A stretch of DNA of 48,549 nt from Acidobacteriota bacterium (GCA_021818955.1 JAKASR010000028.1:1-48549); one strand, 5' to 3'. Positions 25,898-33,095 are shown, counted from the stretch's first letter. A program made the numbers and translations. The notes: generated from the sequence alone by a model not told the origin.

Positions 25898-26599
25898 TTA
25901 CGGATTTTGCCCCAGGCGCTGCGCCGCGGCCTGGGCGGTTTGGGAATTGGGATATTGCTGCACGATCTGGCGGTAGAGTTGTTGCGCGGCGCTCGGATCG
26001 CGATGGCTTTCGATGCCGGCCAGTTGCCAGAGGATGGTGGCGCGCGGCACGGCGGGGGCGGGATGGGCGAGCAGTTGACGGAATTGAGTGGCGGCTTCGG
26101 CGTCGTTCCCCTGGCTGAGTTCGTAATTGGCCAGCGCCGCGCGGGCCAGCGCAGCCAGGTTGGCGTGCGAGCTGCCGCTCAAGCGCTTCAGCCCGGCGGC
26201 GCCGCGCGCGCCATGGCCGGCGTCAATTTCGGCCAGCGCGCTGTAATAGCGGGCGAGGCGTCCGGGACGGGTGCCGCGATAAGCGGCGGCGGCGCGGAAC
26301 TTGGCCAGCGCCGCTTGGGCGCGGGCGGTCGCGGTGGGAAACGAGGGTTGGCCGTTGGGCAGCGGCTGGGTGGAAATGGTGGCATGGTAAAGCTCGAGCC
26401 CCTGGGCCAACTCGGACTGCGCCTGATGCAAGCGATGCTGGCGCCAGCTCAATCCGCCCCAAACCGCCAGCGCCACCACGACCACGATGACGCCGGCAGT
26501 GATCAGCAGACGACGATGCTCGAGACAATATTCCCAGGCGGCATCGAGTCCGCTCATGAATTCATCGGTTTTCAGTTCCCGCCGGCTAAGATGCGCCAC
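25898..26599 (-). CDS. Membrane-anchored TPR protein, YfgM-like
   Basis: The 233-residue protein has a short cytosolic start (HLSRRELKTDEFMSGLDAAW), one membrane helix at about 30-50 (LLITAGVIVVVVALAVWG), and a periplasmic helical part built from TPR-like repeats with many alanines. This is the layout of YfgM-type proteins, which act as ancillary subunits at the SecYEG translocon. The C-terminal repeat QQLYRQIVQQYPNSQTAQAA is TPR-like. The start is a GTG at 26599 with CAGGAG 8 nt upstream. It heads a two-gene operon with the unknown exported protein. The YfgM equivalence is inference; the partner BamB is not next to it. Confidence 0.78.
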   Translation of the reverse strand: MAHLSRRELKTDEFMSGLDAAWEYCLEHRRLLITAGVIVVVVALAVWGGLSWRQHRLHQAQSELAQGLELYHATISTQPLPNGQPSFPTATARAQAALAKFRAAAAYRGTRPGRLARYYSALAEIDAGHGARGAAGLKRLSGSSHANLAALARAALANYELSQGNDAEAATQFRQLLAHPAPAVPRATILWQLAGIESHRDPSAAQQLYRQIVQQYPNSQTAQAAAQRLGQNP

Positions 26600-26704
26600 G
26601 GTTGCAACTCCTGGAAAGGATTAGATCCGGGAAGCAAAAAAATGCAGCCCCCGTATCTTTTTCCATCCGGCGCGCATCGTATGAGGTTACGCTCACGGGA
26701 GGCC

Positions 26705-26731
26705 TTGCGCGACCGGACAAACTGATATAAT
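26705..26731 (+). promoter_or_regulatory. Promoter of the dksA-like gene
   Basis: An extended -10 element, TGATATAAT, with TATAAT at 26726-26731. TTGCGC at 26705-26710 is a weak -35 with 15 nt spacing. It predicts a leader of about 88 nt before the ATG at 26826. Confidence 0.65.
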
Positions 26732-26825
26732 ACCAAGATTTGATCCGAGCGCGGAAGGCTGCGGCTTGTCGCGCCGGCCGGAGCACGGCGAACGATTTCA
26801 ACGGAGAGGGAAGCCCGAGGGAAAG

Positions 26826-27182
26826 ATGGAAAAGAAACGACTGGAAATGCTGCGGCGGCGGCTGCAACAAAAGCAAGTAGAGTTGACCCGCATGGTGACC
26901 CGCACCGAGCAGGATGGCCGCCTTGCCGATGAGGAAGCCACGCAGGATATCGCCGACAAAGCCATCAATTCTTATACAAAAGAGTTTCTCTTCCATCAAA
27001 GCAACGCCGACCGGCACATGCTGCAAATGGTCAACGAAGCGCTGCAACGGATTCACGATGGCAGCTACGGCCAGTGCGTTACCTGTGGCAGCGAGCTTAA
27101 CCACAAGCGCATCGAAGCGGTGCCCTGGGCGCGCTATTGCATTGAATGCCAGGAAAAAGTCGAGCAGGGCGTCTTGCGCTAA
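26826..27182 (+). CDS. DksA/TraR-family zinc-finger regulator
   Basis: The 118-residue protein has an N-terminal coiled coil and a C-terminal zinc finger with CVTC and CIEC pairs. The coiled-coil tip carries D41-x-x-D44-x-A46 (DIADKA), which in DksA reaches into the RNA polymerase secondary channel and lets it act with ppGpp. It is shorter than E. coli DksA (151). It may be a DksA-like factor or a YocK-type relative; the tip motif favours real DksA activity. I chose ATG 26826 because GAGGG precedes it; a start at 26766 would add 20 basic residues. A promoter with an extended -10 box lies 95 bp upstream. Confidence 0.88.
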   Translation: MEKKRLEMLRRRLQQKQVELTRMVTRTEQDGRLADEEATQDIADKAINSYTKEFLFHQSNADRHMLQMVNEALQRIHDGSYGQCVTCGSELNHKRIEAVPWARYCIECQEKVEQGVLR

Positions 27183-27518
27183 ACCCACCCGCACGGGACC
27201 CATTTCCGCCCAACTAACGGCCGAGTAGAACCCGGGTAGCGGGATCAGCGGCGAGCCTCGCCGGCGCAGCCTTCGCGGTGAGGCGCCACCGGTTTTGGAT
27301 GGAATCATATCCCGCTCCGCGCGGCGGCACGCGCTGCCGCACGCGGATAAAAGCGGCTGTGAGATGTCGCCTGGAGCGCGATATAATAATTCCGCGCGAG
27401 GGACGCCAGTTTGCGGTGAGATGTCCCCGCTTCTCGCCGGCTGCGCGGGCGCTTTCAGCCGTCCTCCAGACAAGCGCCCCTGGGAGCGCTTAGATCGGCC
27501 GCGAAAAAGGAAATCATC
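27183..27518. other. Intergenic region with yebC promoter and a direct repeat
   Basis: The 336-bp gap contains no supported gene. A TATAAT at 27382-27387 is the likely yebC -10 element, with a leader of about 125 nt. The 10-bp sequence GTGAGATGTC occurs at 27359-27368 and again at 27416-27425, flanking that -10 box. Both copies continue into a cytosine-rich end. The repeat could bind a regulator or be chance. Confidence 0.5.
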
Positions 27519-28268
27519 ATGTCCGGACATTCAAAATGGGCCACGATCAAGCATAAAAAAGCAGCCACCGATGCCCGCCGCGGTAAAGCATTTACCCGCC
27601 TGATCAAGGAAATCACCATCGCCGCGCGCAGCGGCGGCGGCGACGTGGATACCAATCCGCGGCTACGCACCGCGGTGCTGGCGGCGAAGGCGGAAAACAT
27701 GCCCGCCGATAATATCAAGCGCGCCATTCAGCGTGGCACCGGCGAGTTGCCGGGCGCGCAATATGAGGAACTGCGGCTGGAAGGCTACGGTCCGGGCGGC
27801 GTGGCGCTGCTGCTGGATATCACCACCGATAACCGCAATCGCACCGTCAGCGAGCTGCGCCACCTGATGTCCAAACACGGCGGCAACCTGGGCGAAGCCG
27901 GCTGCGTAGCCTGGATGTTTCACAAGCAGGGCGACATCAGCGTTGCTAAAGATAAAATCGCTGAAGACGCATTAATGGGGCTGGCCCTCGATGCCGGCGC
28001 CGAAGACCTGCGCGATGACGGCTCGAACTGGGAAATCATTACCCCGCCGGAAACCTACGAACGGGTGATGGAAGCGCTGAAGGCCAACAAGCTGGAGCCG
28101 GAGAACGCCGAGTTAGGCATGCTGCCCCAGAATTATGTCAAGGTCGAGGGCAAAGACGCCGAACAAATGCTGCGTCTGCTCGAAGCGCTCGACGACCATG
28201 ATGACATCCAGCACGTGTATTCGAATTTCGACATGGATGAAAGCCAGATCGCCCAGGCCGTCTCGTAA
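27519..28268 (+). CDS. yebC: YebC/PmpR-family protein
   Basis: The 249-residue protein is a standard YebC family member. It opens MSGHSKWATIKHKKAATDA and contains KAENMPADNIKRAIQRGTG, YGPGGVALLLDITTDNRNR, and EAGCVAWMF. The family was described as transcriptional regulators and more recently as factors that help ribosomes through proline stretches. Length is as expected (240-250). The ribosome binding site is AAGGAAA before the ATG. In many bacteria yebC precedes ruvC, but no ruvC follows here. A strong terminator lies 28 bp after the stop, so it is a single-gene unit. Confidence 0.95.
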   Translation: MSGHSKWATIKHKKAATDARRGKAFTRLIKEITIAARSGGGDVDTNPRLRTAVLAAKAENMPADNIKRAIQRGTGELPGAQYEELRLEGYGPGGVALLLDITTDNRNRTVSELRHLMSKHGGNLGEAGCVAWMFHKQGDISVAKDKIAEDALMGLALDAGAEDLRDDGSNWEIITPPETYERVMEALKANKLEPENAELGMLPQNYVKVEGKDAEQMLRLLEALDDHDDIQHVYSNFDMDESQIAQAVS

Positions 28269-28295
28269 ATCCTCGCCTCGCCAATCATCGAAAAC

Positions 28296-28325
28296 AACGG
28301 GGGCGGAAGCCCCCGTTTTCTTTTG
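28296..28325 (+). terminator. Intrinsic terminator of yebC
   Basis: The arms AACGGGGGC and GCCCCCGTT form a 9-bp stem with a GGAA tetraloop. They are followed by TTCTTTT. This is the clearest classical terminator in the window along with that at 33122. Confidence 0.9.
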
Positions 28326-28451
28326 CGCGGCGGATGCGCAGCATGCATCCCAGGATGCCCATCGTGCACTCCTAAAGAAGATGCAAGCGCCGCCGTAGCG
28401 TGGCTTCCGCGGGGGTGGAAGCCGGCGCCGGCCGCCTCCGCCGGGAGTGCA

Positions 28452-28470
28452 AAGCGATGCTTGTCGCCCC
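28452..28470. repeat. R2 repeat, degenerate copy
   Basis: GCGATGCTTGTCGCCCC within this segment matches the R2 copy at 32406-32431 with one difference. It is shorter than the other two copies. Confidence 0.45.
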
Positions 28471-28676
28471 CAGACCTGGACACGCCGCCGATTTCCGGCG
28501 GGCGTGGCATTGGGAGCCGGGCAGCATTGCGCCGCTGGGCAAGTGCCTGGGGTTATACGCCACCGGTTTCGCTGCGGCTGAGGCGGCGCTTGCAGCCGAG
28601 CGGTGGCGGGTACGTCATGTTCCCCCCATGAGCGCCCGCATGGAGCGTTAACGGCCGAATCGGACAGAAGTTTATG

Positions 28677-28707
28677 CCCTTGGCAATTTCGAAGAAATTG
28701 CCAAGGG
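28677..28707. repeat. Long hairpin R3, copy 2
   Basis: A perfect 14-bp stem (CCCTTGGCAATTTC against GAAATTGCCAAGGG) has a 3-nt GAA loop. Its centre matches the copy at 6984-7002. Without a T-tract it is not an ordinary terminator. Such a stem could protect or process RNA. Confidence 0.75.
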
Positions 28708-28720
28708 GCGGGCGTTAGCG

Positions 28721-28750
28721 CCTAAAAGTCAAAGCGGCCGAGCCGCTAAA
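28721..28750. repeat. Dispersed palindromic repeat R1, copy 2
   Basis: The 30-bp segment matches 1157-1186 at all but one position. It carries the AGCGGC-CGA-GCCGCT core and is 63 bp upstream of the nudix start. Confidence 0.75.
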
Positions 28751-28785
28751 ACGGCGGAACGGTTCCACCACGCTACCATGCATTA

Positions 28786-28809
28786 GACTGAACCTATCGC
28801 CGTTCAGTC
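28786..28809. promoter_or_regulatory. Inverted repeat upstream of the nudix gene
   Basis: GACTGAAC and GTTCAGTC are exact reverse complements 8 bp apart, ending 4 bp before the TTG start at 28814. It could be an operator or a leader hairpin that hides the start codon. Confidence 0.5.
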
Positions 28810-28813
28810 CAAA

Positions 28814-29311
28814 TTGTCTCAGCCCGGCCCGGCCGCGGCGCGTTCTCTCGCCCCGCGGCATACCAGTGCGCGCCTGTATCCGTCTCAGCCTTTAATTGGT
28901 GTGGGCGTGATCGTCTTCGATCGCGGGCGCGTGCTGCTGGTCGAACGCGGGCAGCCACCCCATCGCGGGTTCTGGAGCGTGCCGGGAGGCCTGGTAGAAA
29001 TCGGCGAGCGGCTGCGCGCGGCGGCGCGCCGGGAGGCGCGCGAAGAAACCGGCTTGGCGGTGCGCGTCGGACCAATCGCAGAAGTATTCGAAAGGCTGGA
29101 TTTCGCGCGCGGACGCTGCCGCCGTCACTATATCATCGTGGATTTTCTCGCGCGCGTCCGCGGCGCCAAGGCTTTGCAGGCGCGCTCCGATATCCGCGCG
29201 GCGCGCTGGGTGAGCTGGCGCGCGCTCGCCGGTCTGCGGCTCACGCCCGGGCTGTTGCCGGTGCTGCGGCGCGCGCGGCGACAGGCGCGGCAGGTGGGGT
29301 GGGAAGTTTAG
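28814..29311 (+). CDS. NUDIX hydrolase
   Basis: The 165-residue protein has a complete Nudix box (G-x5-E-x7-REUXEEXGU). It runs from [19 protein letters not shown] to EETGL and is the metal-dependent pyrophosphohydrolase site. The N-terminal [19 protein letters not shown] and [10 protein letters not shown] are typical of the ADP-ribose/NADH-like branch, but the substrate cannot be assigned. The likely start is TTG at 28814; no ATG is available before the domain. The stop abuts the ATG of the cupredoxin gene with no gap, so the two are one operon. Confidence 0.85.
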   Translation: MSQPGPAAARSLAPRHTSARLYPSQPLIGVGVIVFDRGRVLLVERGQPPHRGFWSVPGGLVEIGERLRAAARREAREETGLAVRVGPIAEVFERLDFARGRCRRHYIIVDFLARVRGAKALQARSDIRAARWVSWRALAGLRLTPGLLPVLRRARRQARQVGWEV

Positions 29312-30160
29312 ATGAGAATTCCAGCCCGATCCTCCCCCCTGCAACGGAAGGTCGAGCAGGCGCTCCGGCGGCGCGGGGCCGCGGTCATCGCCGGCTTTGG
29401 ATTAACCTTCGCGCTTGCGGCCTGCCGGCATCAGCACCGGCGGCAGGAAAACCGCAGCGAACTGCGCCCCGCGGCGCCGATGGATCTGCGTCTGGCTGGA
29501 CGCATCTACGGCAGCGTGGATTTCGACGGCGCACCGCCCGCTTTGCCGGCGCTGAAGATGAGCGCCGACCCGTTCTGCGCCAGCCATCATCAAGGCGCGG
29601 TTGCGAATCCCGAACTGGAAATCAATGCCAACCATACCGTCCGCGATGCTTTCGTCTATGTGGCGCACGGGCTGGGCGGTTACCGCTTTCGGCCGCCCGC
29701 TTGGGCGGTCGAGCTGAAGCAGACCGGCTGCATGTTCCAGCCGCACGTGCTCGGCGCCATGGCGGGGCAGAAAATTCAGATCAGCTCCGACGATGCGACT
29801 CCTCATAATGTGCATTTTCTCGGACCGCCGGGGGCGGATTGGAACCTGGCGCTGCCGCCTTCGGCGCCACCGCAGCGGCGGCGTTTTCCAAGCTCCTCCG
29901 CATCCGGCAAACCCATCGAAGTCGTCTGCAATGTGCACCCCTGGATGCGGGCCTGGATTGGCATCCGCCCCAATCCCTACTTTTCGGTGACCGGCGGCAA
30001 TGGCCGCTATCGTTTCCCGCCACTGCCTCCGGGAAATTACACGATCGCGGTCTGGCAGGAGCTTTATGGACTGCGGCAGCGGCAGGTAAAGCTGTTGCCG
30101 CATAGCCATTTGCGTCTGGATTTTCACCTCGGCGGGCGGCCTGGTGGCGGAAACGGGTAA
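29312..30160 (+). CDS. Cupredoxin-like lipoprotein with amicyanin-type copper ligands
   Basis: The 282-residue protein has a lipoprotein signal with lipobox LAAC (C38), so it is probably membrane-anchored. The mature part includes a beta-sandwich with ADPFCASHH (C89) and the segment TPHNVHF (H165, H168). It is followed by the loop C206-N-V-H209-P-W-M212. The spacing C-x2-H-x2-M with an upstream His is that of amicyanin, a type 1 copper protein. The last 70 residues (YFSVTGGNGRYRFPPLPPGN) form a carboxypeptidase-regulatory-like domain. It sits next to heme A synthesis genes, so a role in copper electron transfer or oxidase assembly is likely but inferred. The N-terminal stretch is long and basic. 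Confidence 0.82.
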   Translation: MRIPARSSPLQRKVEQALRRRGAAVIAGFGLTFALAACRHQHRRQENRSELRPAAPMDLRLAGRIYGSVDFDGAPPALPALKMSADPFCASHHQGAVANPELEINANHTVRDAFVYVAHGLGGYRFRPPAWAVELKQTGCMFQPHVLGAMAGQKIQISSDDATPHNVHFLGPPGADWNLALPPSAPPQRRRFPSSSASGKPIEVVCNVHPWMRAWIGIRPNPYFSVTGGNGRYRFPPLPPGNYTIAVWQELYGLRQRQVKLLPHSHLRLDFHLGGRPGGGNG

Positions 30161-30200
30161 AACGGATAGCAAGCACAATCAAAGTGGCGCCAAGCCAGCA

Positions 30201-30206
30201 TATAAT
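30201..30206 (+). promoter_or_regulatory. Candidate -10 box upstream of the heme A cluster
   Basis: A perfect TATAAT lies 90 bp before the 59-residue ORF. ATCAAA 17 nt upstream is only a poor -35 match. A small hairpin CCAGC-AAGC-GCTGG followed by TTTTT at 30242-30260 lies between them and could act as an attenuator. Confidence 0.4.
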
Positions 30207-30295
30207 TAAGGCATCCCCGAAGCAGTCCAGCCGCTCCATTTCCAGCAAGCGCTGGTTTTTCCGGCGGTTTAAAGCGCTCGGGCGTAGTATTCCTC

Positions 30296-30475
30296 ATGGT
30301 GGCTCGAATTTTTGCCGTGATGGTTGATGGGTGCGCCGCAACCGCGCTGCTGCTGGTACTGCGCCATTGGCGGGAGCGGCGTGGCTGGCCGGGCTGGCGC
30401 CTGGACGGCTTGATTTGGACCTTTTTCCCGATCGCGCTGCTGGCCCTGCTGGTTTGGGGGTGGGGATGGCGATAG
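30296..30475 (+). CDS. Small two-helix membrane protein overlapping COX15
   Basis: A 59-residue frame (MVARIFAVMVDGCAATALLL at its start) has two hydrophobic stretches, about 5-22 and 38-58 (GLIWTFFPIALLALLVWGWG). They are joined by a basic, Trp-rich loop, RHWRERRGWPGWR. Its stop lies 10 bp inside the COX15 gene, so translation is coupled. I recognise no family. No Shine-Dalgarno precedes the ATG; TAGTAT lies 5 nt upstream, so a leaderless start is possible. The position suggests a helper of heme A or oxidase assembly. It could instead be a chance frame, but the hydrophobic pattern and overlap argue against that. Confidence 0.6.
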   Translation: MVARIFAVMVDGCAATALLLVLRHWRERRGWPGWRLDGLIWTFFPIALLALLVWGWGWR

Positions 30476-31404
30476 CGGAGAAGAACCCCGCATCCATGGC
30501 CGAATACCGGCCGGGTTTGAACTGGATGATTCGGGGTTGGTCGTGCCTGACGCTGGTGTTAATCACCGTGGGCGCGTTGACGGCGGGCGAGCATGCCGGC
30601 TTATCCATTCCTGATTGGCCGTTGGCCTATGGCCGCCTGGTGCCTCCTTTTATCGGCGGCATTCGTTTTGAGTACACGCATCGCGTGATCGCAACCGTCG
30701 TAGGAATGATCAGCATCATCGTCGCGCTGTGGCTGCAAAAGAAAGAGCAACGGCGCTGGCTGCGTTGGTTGGGATGGGGCGCGGTGTTGGGTGTGATCCT
30801 TCAGGGCGTGTTGGGCGGGTTGACCGTCTTGCTTCGCCAGCCGGATTGGTTGACGGCCTTTCATGCCAGCGTGGCGCAGTTGTTCTTTTTGTTGACGGTG
30901 GCCTTGGCTGTTTTCACCGGCCATGATTGGCTGAGCCTGGCGGGCGAAGAAAATCGAGTGAAAGGCTGGATCGCGCTGGACGGCTGGAGCTTGGCGGCGA
31001 CGCTGGCCATCCTGGCGCAGATTTTGCTCGGCGCGGCTTACCGGCATGATGCGCTTGGCATTCTGCCGCACGTCTGGGGCGCGGTGGTGGTGACCCTATT
31101 GGTGATTACGGCGGCGGCGAAGGCACTGAATCTTGCCGGCGAGCGGCCAGGTTTGCGCGCGCCGGCCCTGCTGCTGCTTTTCATCCTGCTGGCGCAGATC
31201 GGGTTGGGCATCTGGACGTATTTCGTCAAAATAGCCACGCTCAATGCGGCGCAGCCGCCGCCGGCGCGGGTCATTTTAGCGACGCTGCACCTGGTCGGCG
31301 GTTCCTTCCTGTTGGCCACGGCGTTTTGGCTGGCGCTCCGCGCCTGGCAGGCGGGCGCCGGGCGGGCGCCGGAGGCGCGGACGGAAGAGGTGATTGAAGC
31401 ATGA
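30466..31404 (+). CDS. ctaA: Heme A synthase (COX15/CtaA family)
   Basis: The 312-residue membrane protein has about eight helices. The family histidines are all visible: EYTHRVIATVVG, FHASVAQLFF, ILPHVWGAVVV, and ATLHLVGGSF. They bind the heme substrate and cofactor in the two halves. The enzyme oxidises a methyl group of heme O to give heme A for aa3-type oxidases. I chose ATG 30466 because GGGGGTGGGG precedes it; an ATG at 30496 is the next option. ctaB follows with a 4-bp overlap. Confidence 0.93.
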   Translation: MAIAEKNPASMAEYRPGLNWMIRGWSCLTLVLITVGALTAGEHAGLSIPDWPLAYGRLVPPFIGGIRFEYTHRVIATVVGMISIIVALWLQKKEQRRWLRWLGWGAVLGVILQGVLGGLTVLLRQPDWLTAFHASVAQLFFLLTVALAVFTGHDWLSLAGEENRVKGWIALDGWSLAATLAILAQILLGAAYRHDALGILPHVWGAVVVTLLVITAAAKALNLAGERPGLRAPALLLLFILLAQIGLGIWTYFVKIATLNAAQPPPARVILATLHLVGGSFLLATAFWLALRAWQAGAGRAPEARTEEVIEA

Positions 31405-32324
31405 ACCGGCGCATGTTAACGGCGGCAATGCCGGCGAGTTCAGTACGCCAAGTCTCGCTCCAGGCCGGGCAGACACTTGCGGCCTATGGCGAACTGCTGA
31501 AGCCGCGGGTGACCTTCCTGGTGGTGCTCACGGCGCTGGCTTCCGGAGCCTTGGCGGTCGAGCACTGGCCAGGGTGGCTTTGGGCAATCCGCCTCAGCTT
31601 AGGCACCGCGATGGTGGCGGGCGGCACGGCGGCGCTGAATCAGCGTTGGGAACGTGAAGTCGATGCCCGCATGCGCCGCACCGCTGGCCGGCCGTTGCCC
31701 ACGCATCGGCTGACTCCGCGCCAGGCGGCGCTGTTTGGACTGCTGCTCGTCGGCGCCGGATTGGCCTGGCTCGACCGCCTGATCAATCCGTTGACCGCCG
31801 CGCTGGCGGTCATTACTTCAACCACTTACCTGCTGGTGTATACCCCGTTGAAGCGCCGCAGCCCGTTGAGCACGGTGGCGGGCGCATTTCCCGGCGCCGG
31901 GCCGGTGCTGATGGGCTGGGCGGCGGCCAGCGGTTCGCTGGCGCTCGGCGCCTGGGTGTTGTTCGCGGTGCAGTTTCTCTGGCAATTTCCCCATTTCCTG
32001 GCCATTGCCGAGTTGTACCGCGAAGATTACCAGCGTGTCGGCATCTGCATGCTTCCCGTAGTGGATTTGGATGCTCGCGCCACCGGCTTGCAGTTGCGGC
32101 TCTATACGCTGGCGCTGCTGCCGGTCAGCTTGCTGCCGGCGCTGCTGGGGATGGCGCAAGGTCTGTACTTTTTTGCCGCGCTGGCGCTGGGTTTGTGGCT
32201 GCTGCGCGTCGCCTGGCAGACGGCGCGGCAGCCTTCGCCGGCGGCTTCGTTACGGCTGTTGCGCGCCAGCGTAATCTATCTGCCGCTCTTGTTTGGCCTG
32301 CTGGTTTTCGATCATTTGCGTTAA
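31401..32324 (+). CDS. ctaB: Protoheme IX farnesyltransferase (heme O synthase)
   Basis: The 307-residue protein is a UbiA-type prenyltransferase with seven to nine helices. The first polar motif is N-Q-R-W-E-R-E-V-D (NQRWEREVD), where E. coli has N-x3-D-x3-D, so one aspartate is a glutamate. This variant is chemically conservative and I believe it occurs in related proteins. The second motif is in YREDYQRVGICMLPV. PRVTFLVVLTALAS opens the core. It adds the farnesyl group to heme B to make heme O, the substrate of COX15. The ATG overlaps the COX15 stop by 4 bp, so the pair is coupled. Confidence 0.93.
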   Translation: MNRRMLTAAMPASSVRQVSLQAGQTLAAYGELLKPRVTFLVVLTALASGALAVEHWPGWLWAIRLSLGTAMVAGGTAALNQRWEREVDARMRRTAGRPLPTHRLTPRQAALFGLLLVGAGLAWLDRLINPLTAALAVITSTTYLLVYTPLKRRSPLSTVAGAFPGAGPVLMGWAAASGSLALGAWVLFAVQFLWQFPHFLAIAELYREDYQRVGICMLPVVDLDARATGLQLRLYTLALLPVSLLPALLGMAQGLYFFAALALGLWLLRVAWQTARQPSPAASLRLLRASVIYLPLLFGLLVFDHLR

Positions 32325-32405
32325 GTGGTGCATGGTTTCGAATTGGCTTCGTGAAACAGAGAGCGAAGCGCCAAATGCGTGAGGATCGCCGCGCATCCGA
32401 GAACG

Positions 32406-32431
32406 AAGCTATGCGATGCTTATCGCCCCGC
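32406..32431. repeat. R2 repeat, copy 1
   Basis: The 26 bases match 34589-34614 at 24 positions. The segment AAGCTATGCGATGCTT is a near-palindrome. It lies between ctaB and the DUF420 gene. Confidence 0.65.
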
Positions 32432-32480
32432 ATTCCTAAGCTGTTTTTTCCGCTGAGGGCCGATAGCGGATACTTTCCTC

Positions 32481-32900
32481 ATGCCAATTCCCGATTCCTG
32501 GGCGCGCTTGAGCGCGGCCGGCAATGCCGGCAGTCTCGCCTGCCTGCTGGCCGGTTGGTGGCTCATCCGCCATGGGCGGGTGCGCGCCCATCGCCGCGCC
32601 ATGCTCGGCGCGCTGCTCTGCTCGGCGATTTTTCTGCTGGCTTATCTGATGCATCACTGGCGCGCGGGCTTGGTGCGCTACCACGGCGCGGGCTGGGCGC
32701 GCGCCGTCTATTTCACCGTGCTGGCCACGCACACGCCGCTCGCGGCCCTCATTCCGCCGCTCGCGCTGTTTACCTTTTCGCTGGCGGCGCGGCGGCGTTT
32801 CCGGCGCCATCGCCGTTGGGCGCGTTGGACGCTGCCGATCTGGCTGTATGTCTCCACGAGCGGGCTGGTGATCTATTTCATGCTCTATCGCGGCTGGTGA
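32481..32900 (+). CDS. DUF420 membrane protein (CtaM-like)
   Basis: The 139-residue protein has four likely helices. Family features seen are HRRAMLGALLCSAIFL, YLMHHWRAG, TVLATHTPLAALIPPLALF, and RHRRWARWTLPIWLYVSTSG (shown in part). The histidines in HHW and ATH match those in DUF420 proteins. The Bacillus/Staphylococcus CtaM relative is needed for mature heme A-containing oxidase, which agrees with its place after ctaB. There is a 156-bp gap containing an R2 repeat between ctaB and this gene, so it may have its own promoter. Confidence 0.85.
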   Translation: MPIPDSWARLSAAGNAGSLACLLAGWWLIRHGRVRAHRRAMLGALLCSAIFLLAYLMHHWRAGLVRYHGAGWARAVYFTVLATHTPLAALIPPLALFTFSLAARRRFRRHRRWARWTLPIWLYVSTSGLVIYFMLYRGW

Positions 32901-32949
32901 AAACGGCGGCGCTCGGAGTTCTGCTTCCAGCCGCGATGCGATTTTTTTC

Positions 32950-32978
32950 TTGACACCTGCCCGCATCAAATTTATACA
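32950..32978 (+). promoter_or_regulatory. Near-consensus sigma-70 promoter of the lysine peptide gene
   Basis: TTGACA at 32950-32955 and TATACA at 32973-32978 are exactly 17 bp apart. I found no other TTGACA at correct spacing in the window. The predicted leader of about 54 nt contains the palindrome TCGCAT-T-ATGCGA (32995-33007). Confidence 0.85.
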
Positions 32979-33038
32979 TTCAAATCATCCCGTCTCGCAT
33001 TATGCGAAAGGGGAGCATTCGACAACAGGAGAAAAGCT

Positions 33039-33095
33039 ATGGCAAAAGCCACGAAGAAAAAGGCCGCAAAAAAGACGGCGAAGAAAAAGAAGTAA
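33039..33095 (+). CDS. 18-residue lysine/alanine-rich micropeptide
   Basis: The ATG at 33039 opens MAKATKKKAAKKTAKKKK and a TAA. Eleven of the 18 residues are lysine, so it resembles the tail of histone H1-like or HU-like proteins and would bind nucleic acid. The gene is fully equipped: TTGACA-17-TATACA promoter, AGGAG ribosome binding site 7 nt before the ATG, and an 11-bp-stem terminator 26 bp after the stop. That is more signal quality than most genes in this window have, which argues for strong expression. Acidobacterial genomes may encode similar Lys-Ala mini-proteins, but I cannot confirm it. An alternative is that the transcript is a small RNA whose short frame is incidental. Confidence 0.75.
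   Translation: MAKATKKKAAKKTAKKKK

Larger units (their letters stand above)
28269..28813. other. Gene-free gap rich in palindromes and repeat copies
   Basis: This 545-bp region contains, in order: the yebC terminator; a hairpin GGCTTCC/GGAAGCC at 28402-28423; an R2-like fragment at 28452-28470; the 14-bp-stem hairpin at 28677-28707; an R1 copy at 28721-28750; and the inverted repeat GACTGAAC/GTTCAGTC at 28786-28809 in front of the nudix gene. Small open frames exist but none has a ribosome binding site or a protein-like composition. Confidence 0.7.

Noticed and set aside
28400-28651. Possible small gene in the yebC-nudix gap
   Set aside because: No ribosome binding site and a composition dominated by repeats and palindromes; better explained as repeat-rich intergenic DNA.
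31651-31677. Defective CtaB because of the first polar motif (NQRWEREVD rather than N-x3-D-x3-D)
   Set aside because: Glutamate for aspartate is conservative, the second motif and all helices are intact, and the gene is coupled to ctaA, so loss of function is unlikely.
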